A DNA stretch of 64,000 nucleotides. It comes from Vesta saturnalis. Taxonomy: Eukaryota > Arthropoda > Insecta > Coleoptera > Lampyridae. The DNA is taken from contig JARFJB010002472.1 in NCBI GenBank assembly GCA_036346205.1, forward strand, positions 7,371,501 through 7,435,500, given 5' to 3'. Positions 63,268 to 64,000 of this stretch are shown here, piece by piece. Position 1 is the stretch's first letter; each line of letters starts with the position of its first letter. The notes beneath the pieces were generated by a model. That model saw only the letters and a list, made by a program, of their open reading frames with translations, searched no databases and was not told where the DNA came from. The position numbers and the translations under genes are program-made.

Positions 63268-63727
63268 ACTATTTCTTATAATTTGTAATTTGAAACTTGT
63301 AACTTGTAACTGTAACTTGTAACTTGTAACTAACATGTAACTTGTAGTAATAGTATATAACATTACTAGCCATATAAAAAGGGTTTTACTGGCGAACAGA
63401 AGGATATAACTGGCGAGCCGAATTCTGGAGCCAGTAAAATCTGTTACCTTGCGTGTATTGTTATATAATTTATTTGTTACTCATTTATGATGCAAATAGA
63501 ACACTATTTCTTATAATTTGTAATTTGAAACTTGTAACTTGTAACTTATAACTAACATGTAACTTGTAGTAATAGTATATAACATTACTAGCCATATAAA
63601 AAGGGTTTTACTGGCGGACAGAAGGATATAACTGGCGAGCTGAATTCTGGAGCCAGTAAAATCTGTTACCTTGCGTGTATTGTTATATAATTTATTTGTT
63701 ACTCATTTATGATGCAAATAGAACACA
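63268..63727 (+). repeat. 234-bp tandem duplication
   Basis: Copy 1 is 63268-63501 and copy 2 starts at 63502; both end ATGATGCAAATAGAACAC. They differ by a few bases and by the number of TAACTTG units. Each unit has GGGTTTTACTGGCG and a reversed CCAGTAAAATCTG, so the sequence can form a short hairpin. Confidence 0.94.
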
Positions 63728-64000
63728 ACTTTCGAATGTAAATAATGCTACTAATTTGTAAAACTGACAACAGTTAACTTGGAAAAATGTCTCGTTACCT
63801 TTGAAATCATTACTCTGACAATGGCACTTATTGTTCATTTTGCTGTTTATTATTTTGCTAATAAAATCAATAACTTTCGTCTCTAACCTGTAAATTTTTA
63901 ACTAGTAGCTAGCTTGTTAAGATTGACTTTCAACGGCAATAAGCTGACTTGATAAATTAACATTTACAAATGAGTAACAAATAAAAGATTTAACAACTTA
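63728..64000. other. No gene recognised
   Basis: AT-rich; no RTEL1 exon seen on the minus strand. Confidence 0.4.

Noticed and set aside
58707..64000. N-terminal RTEL1 exons (Walker A, iron-sulfur cluster, DEAH)
   Set aside because: I looked on the minus strand for these motifs and did not see them; only transposon remnants and AT-rich sequence are present.

Overview
The window is AT-rich eukaryotic nuclear DNA, almost certainly from an insect. It carries one split conserved gene with GT-AG introns, many insect-type transposable elements (mariner, Tc1, pogo, other IS630-Tc1-mariner types, Penelope-like, LINEs, Gypsy, a Mutator/YqaJ type), tRNA- and 5S-derived sequences and long (TA)n tracts. 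The small introns of the conserved gene are only 39-63 bp, as in beetles and some bugs; I cannot name the species.

The backbone is a minus-strand gene encoding the C-terminal part of the telomere and replication helicase RTEL1. Eight exons (58706 down to 26709) join in phase into a 560-residue C-terminal part with helicase motifs III to VI, a basic linker and a harmonin-N-like C-terminal domain ending in TAG. The N-terminal exons lie beyond the right edge. Two introns are huge: 23.3 kb (34569-57867) and 6.8 kb (27261-34022). Both are filled with nested transposons.

Layout. 1-5.7 kb: broken mariner, a decayed Gypsy element with LTRs and an internal minisatellite, and another transposon end. 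7.7-12.8 kb: a large palindrome with arms of about 2.2-2.5 kb carrying LINE 3' ends and tRNA-derived SINEs, followed by more SINE copies. 13.2 and 17.8-18.6 kb: Penelope-like remnants with GIY-YIG domains. 18.6-25.1 kb: decayed DNA transposons and a LINE split by an insertion. 26.7-34.6 kb: RTEL1 3' exons; the 6.8 kb intron holds a LINE split by a long-TIR element with a TA duplication, then a pogo-like transposase. 34.6-57.9 kb: the giant intron with a SIAH-like reading frame (one frameshift), a second long-TIR element, two LINEs, a Penelope-like element split by a 2.1 kb solo-LTR-like insertion with 4-bp duplication, a Gypsy pol without 5' LTR, and a 5S rRNA-derived fragment. 57.9-58.7 kb: four RTEL1 exons. 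59-62.8 kb: Tc1 remnant and a degenerate Mutator-like/YqaJ coding region. 63.3-63.7 kb: a 234-bp tandem duplication.

RTEL1 is the only clearly conserved host gene. The SIAH-like frame may be a host-derived gene or pseudogene. Every transposon coding region seen carries stops, frameshifts or deletions, so none appears able to move by itself. Family assignments come from recognised motifs read by eye, without database searches.
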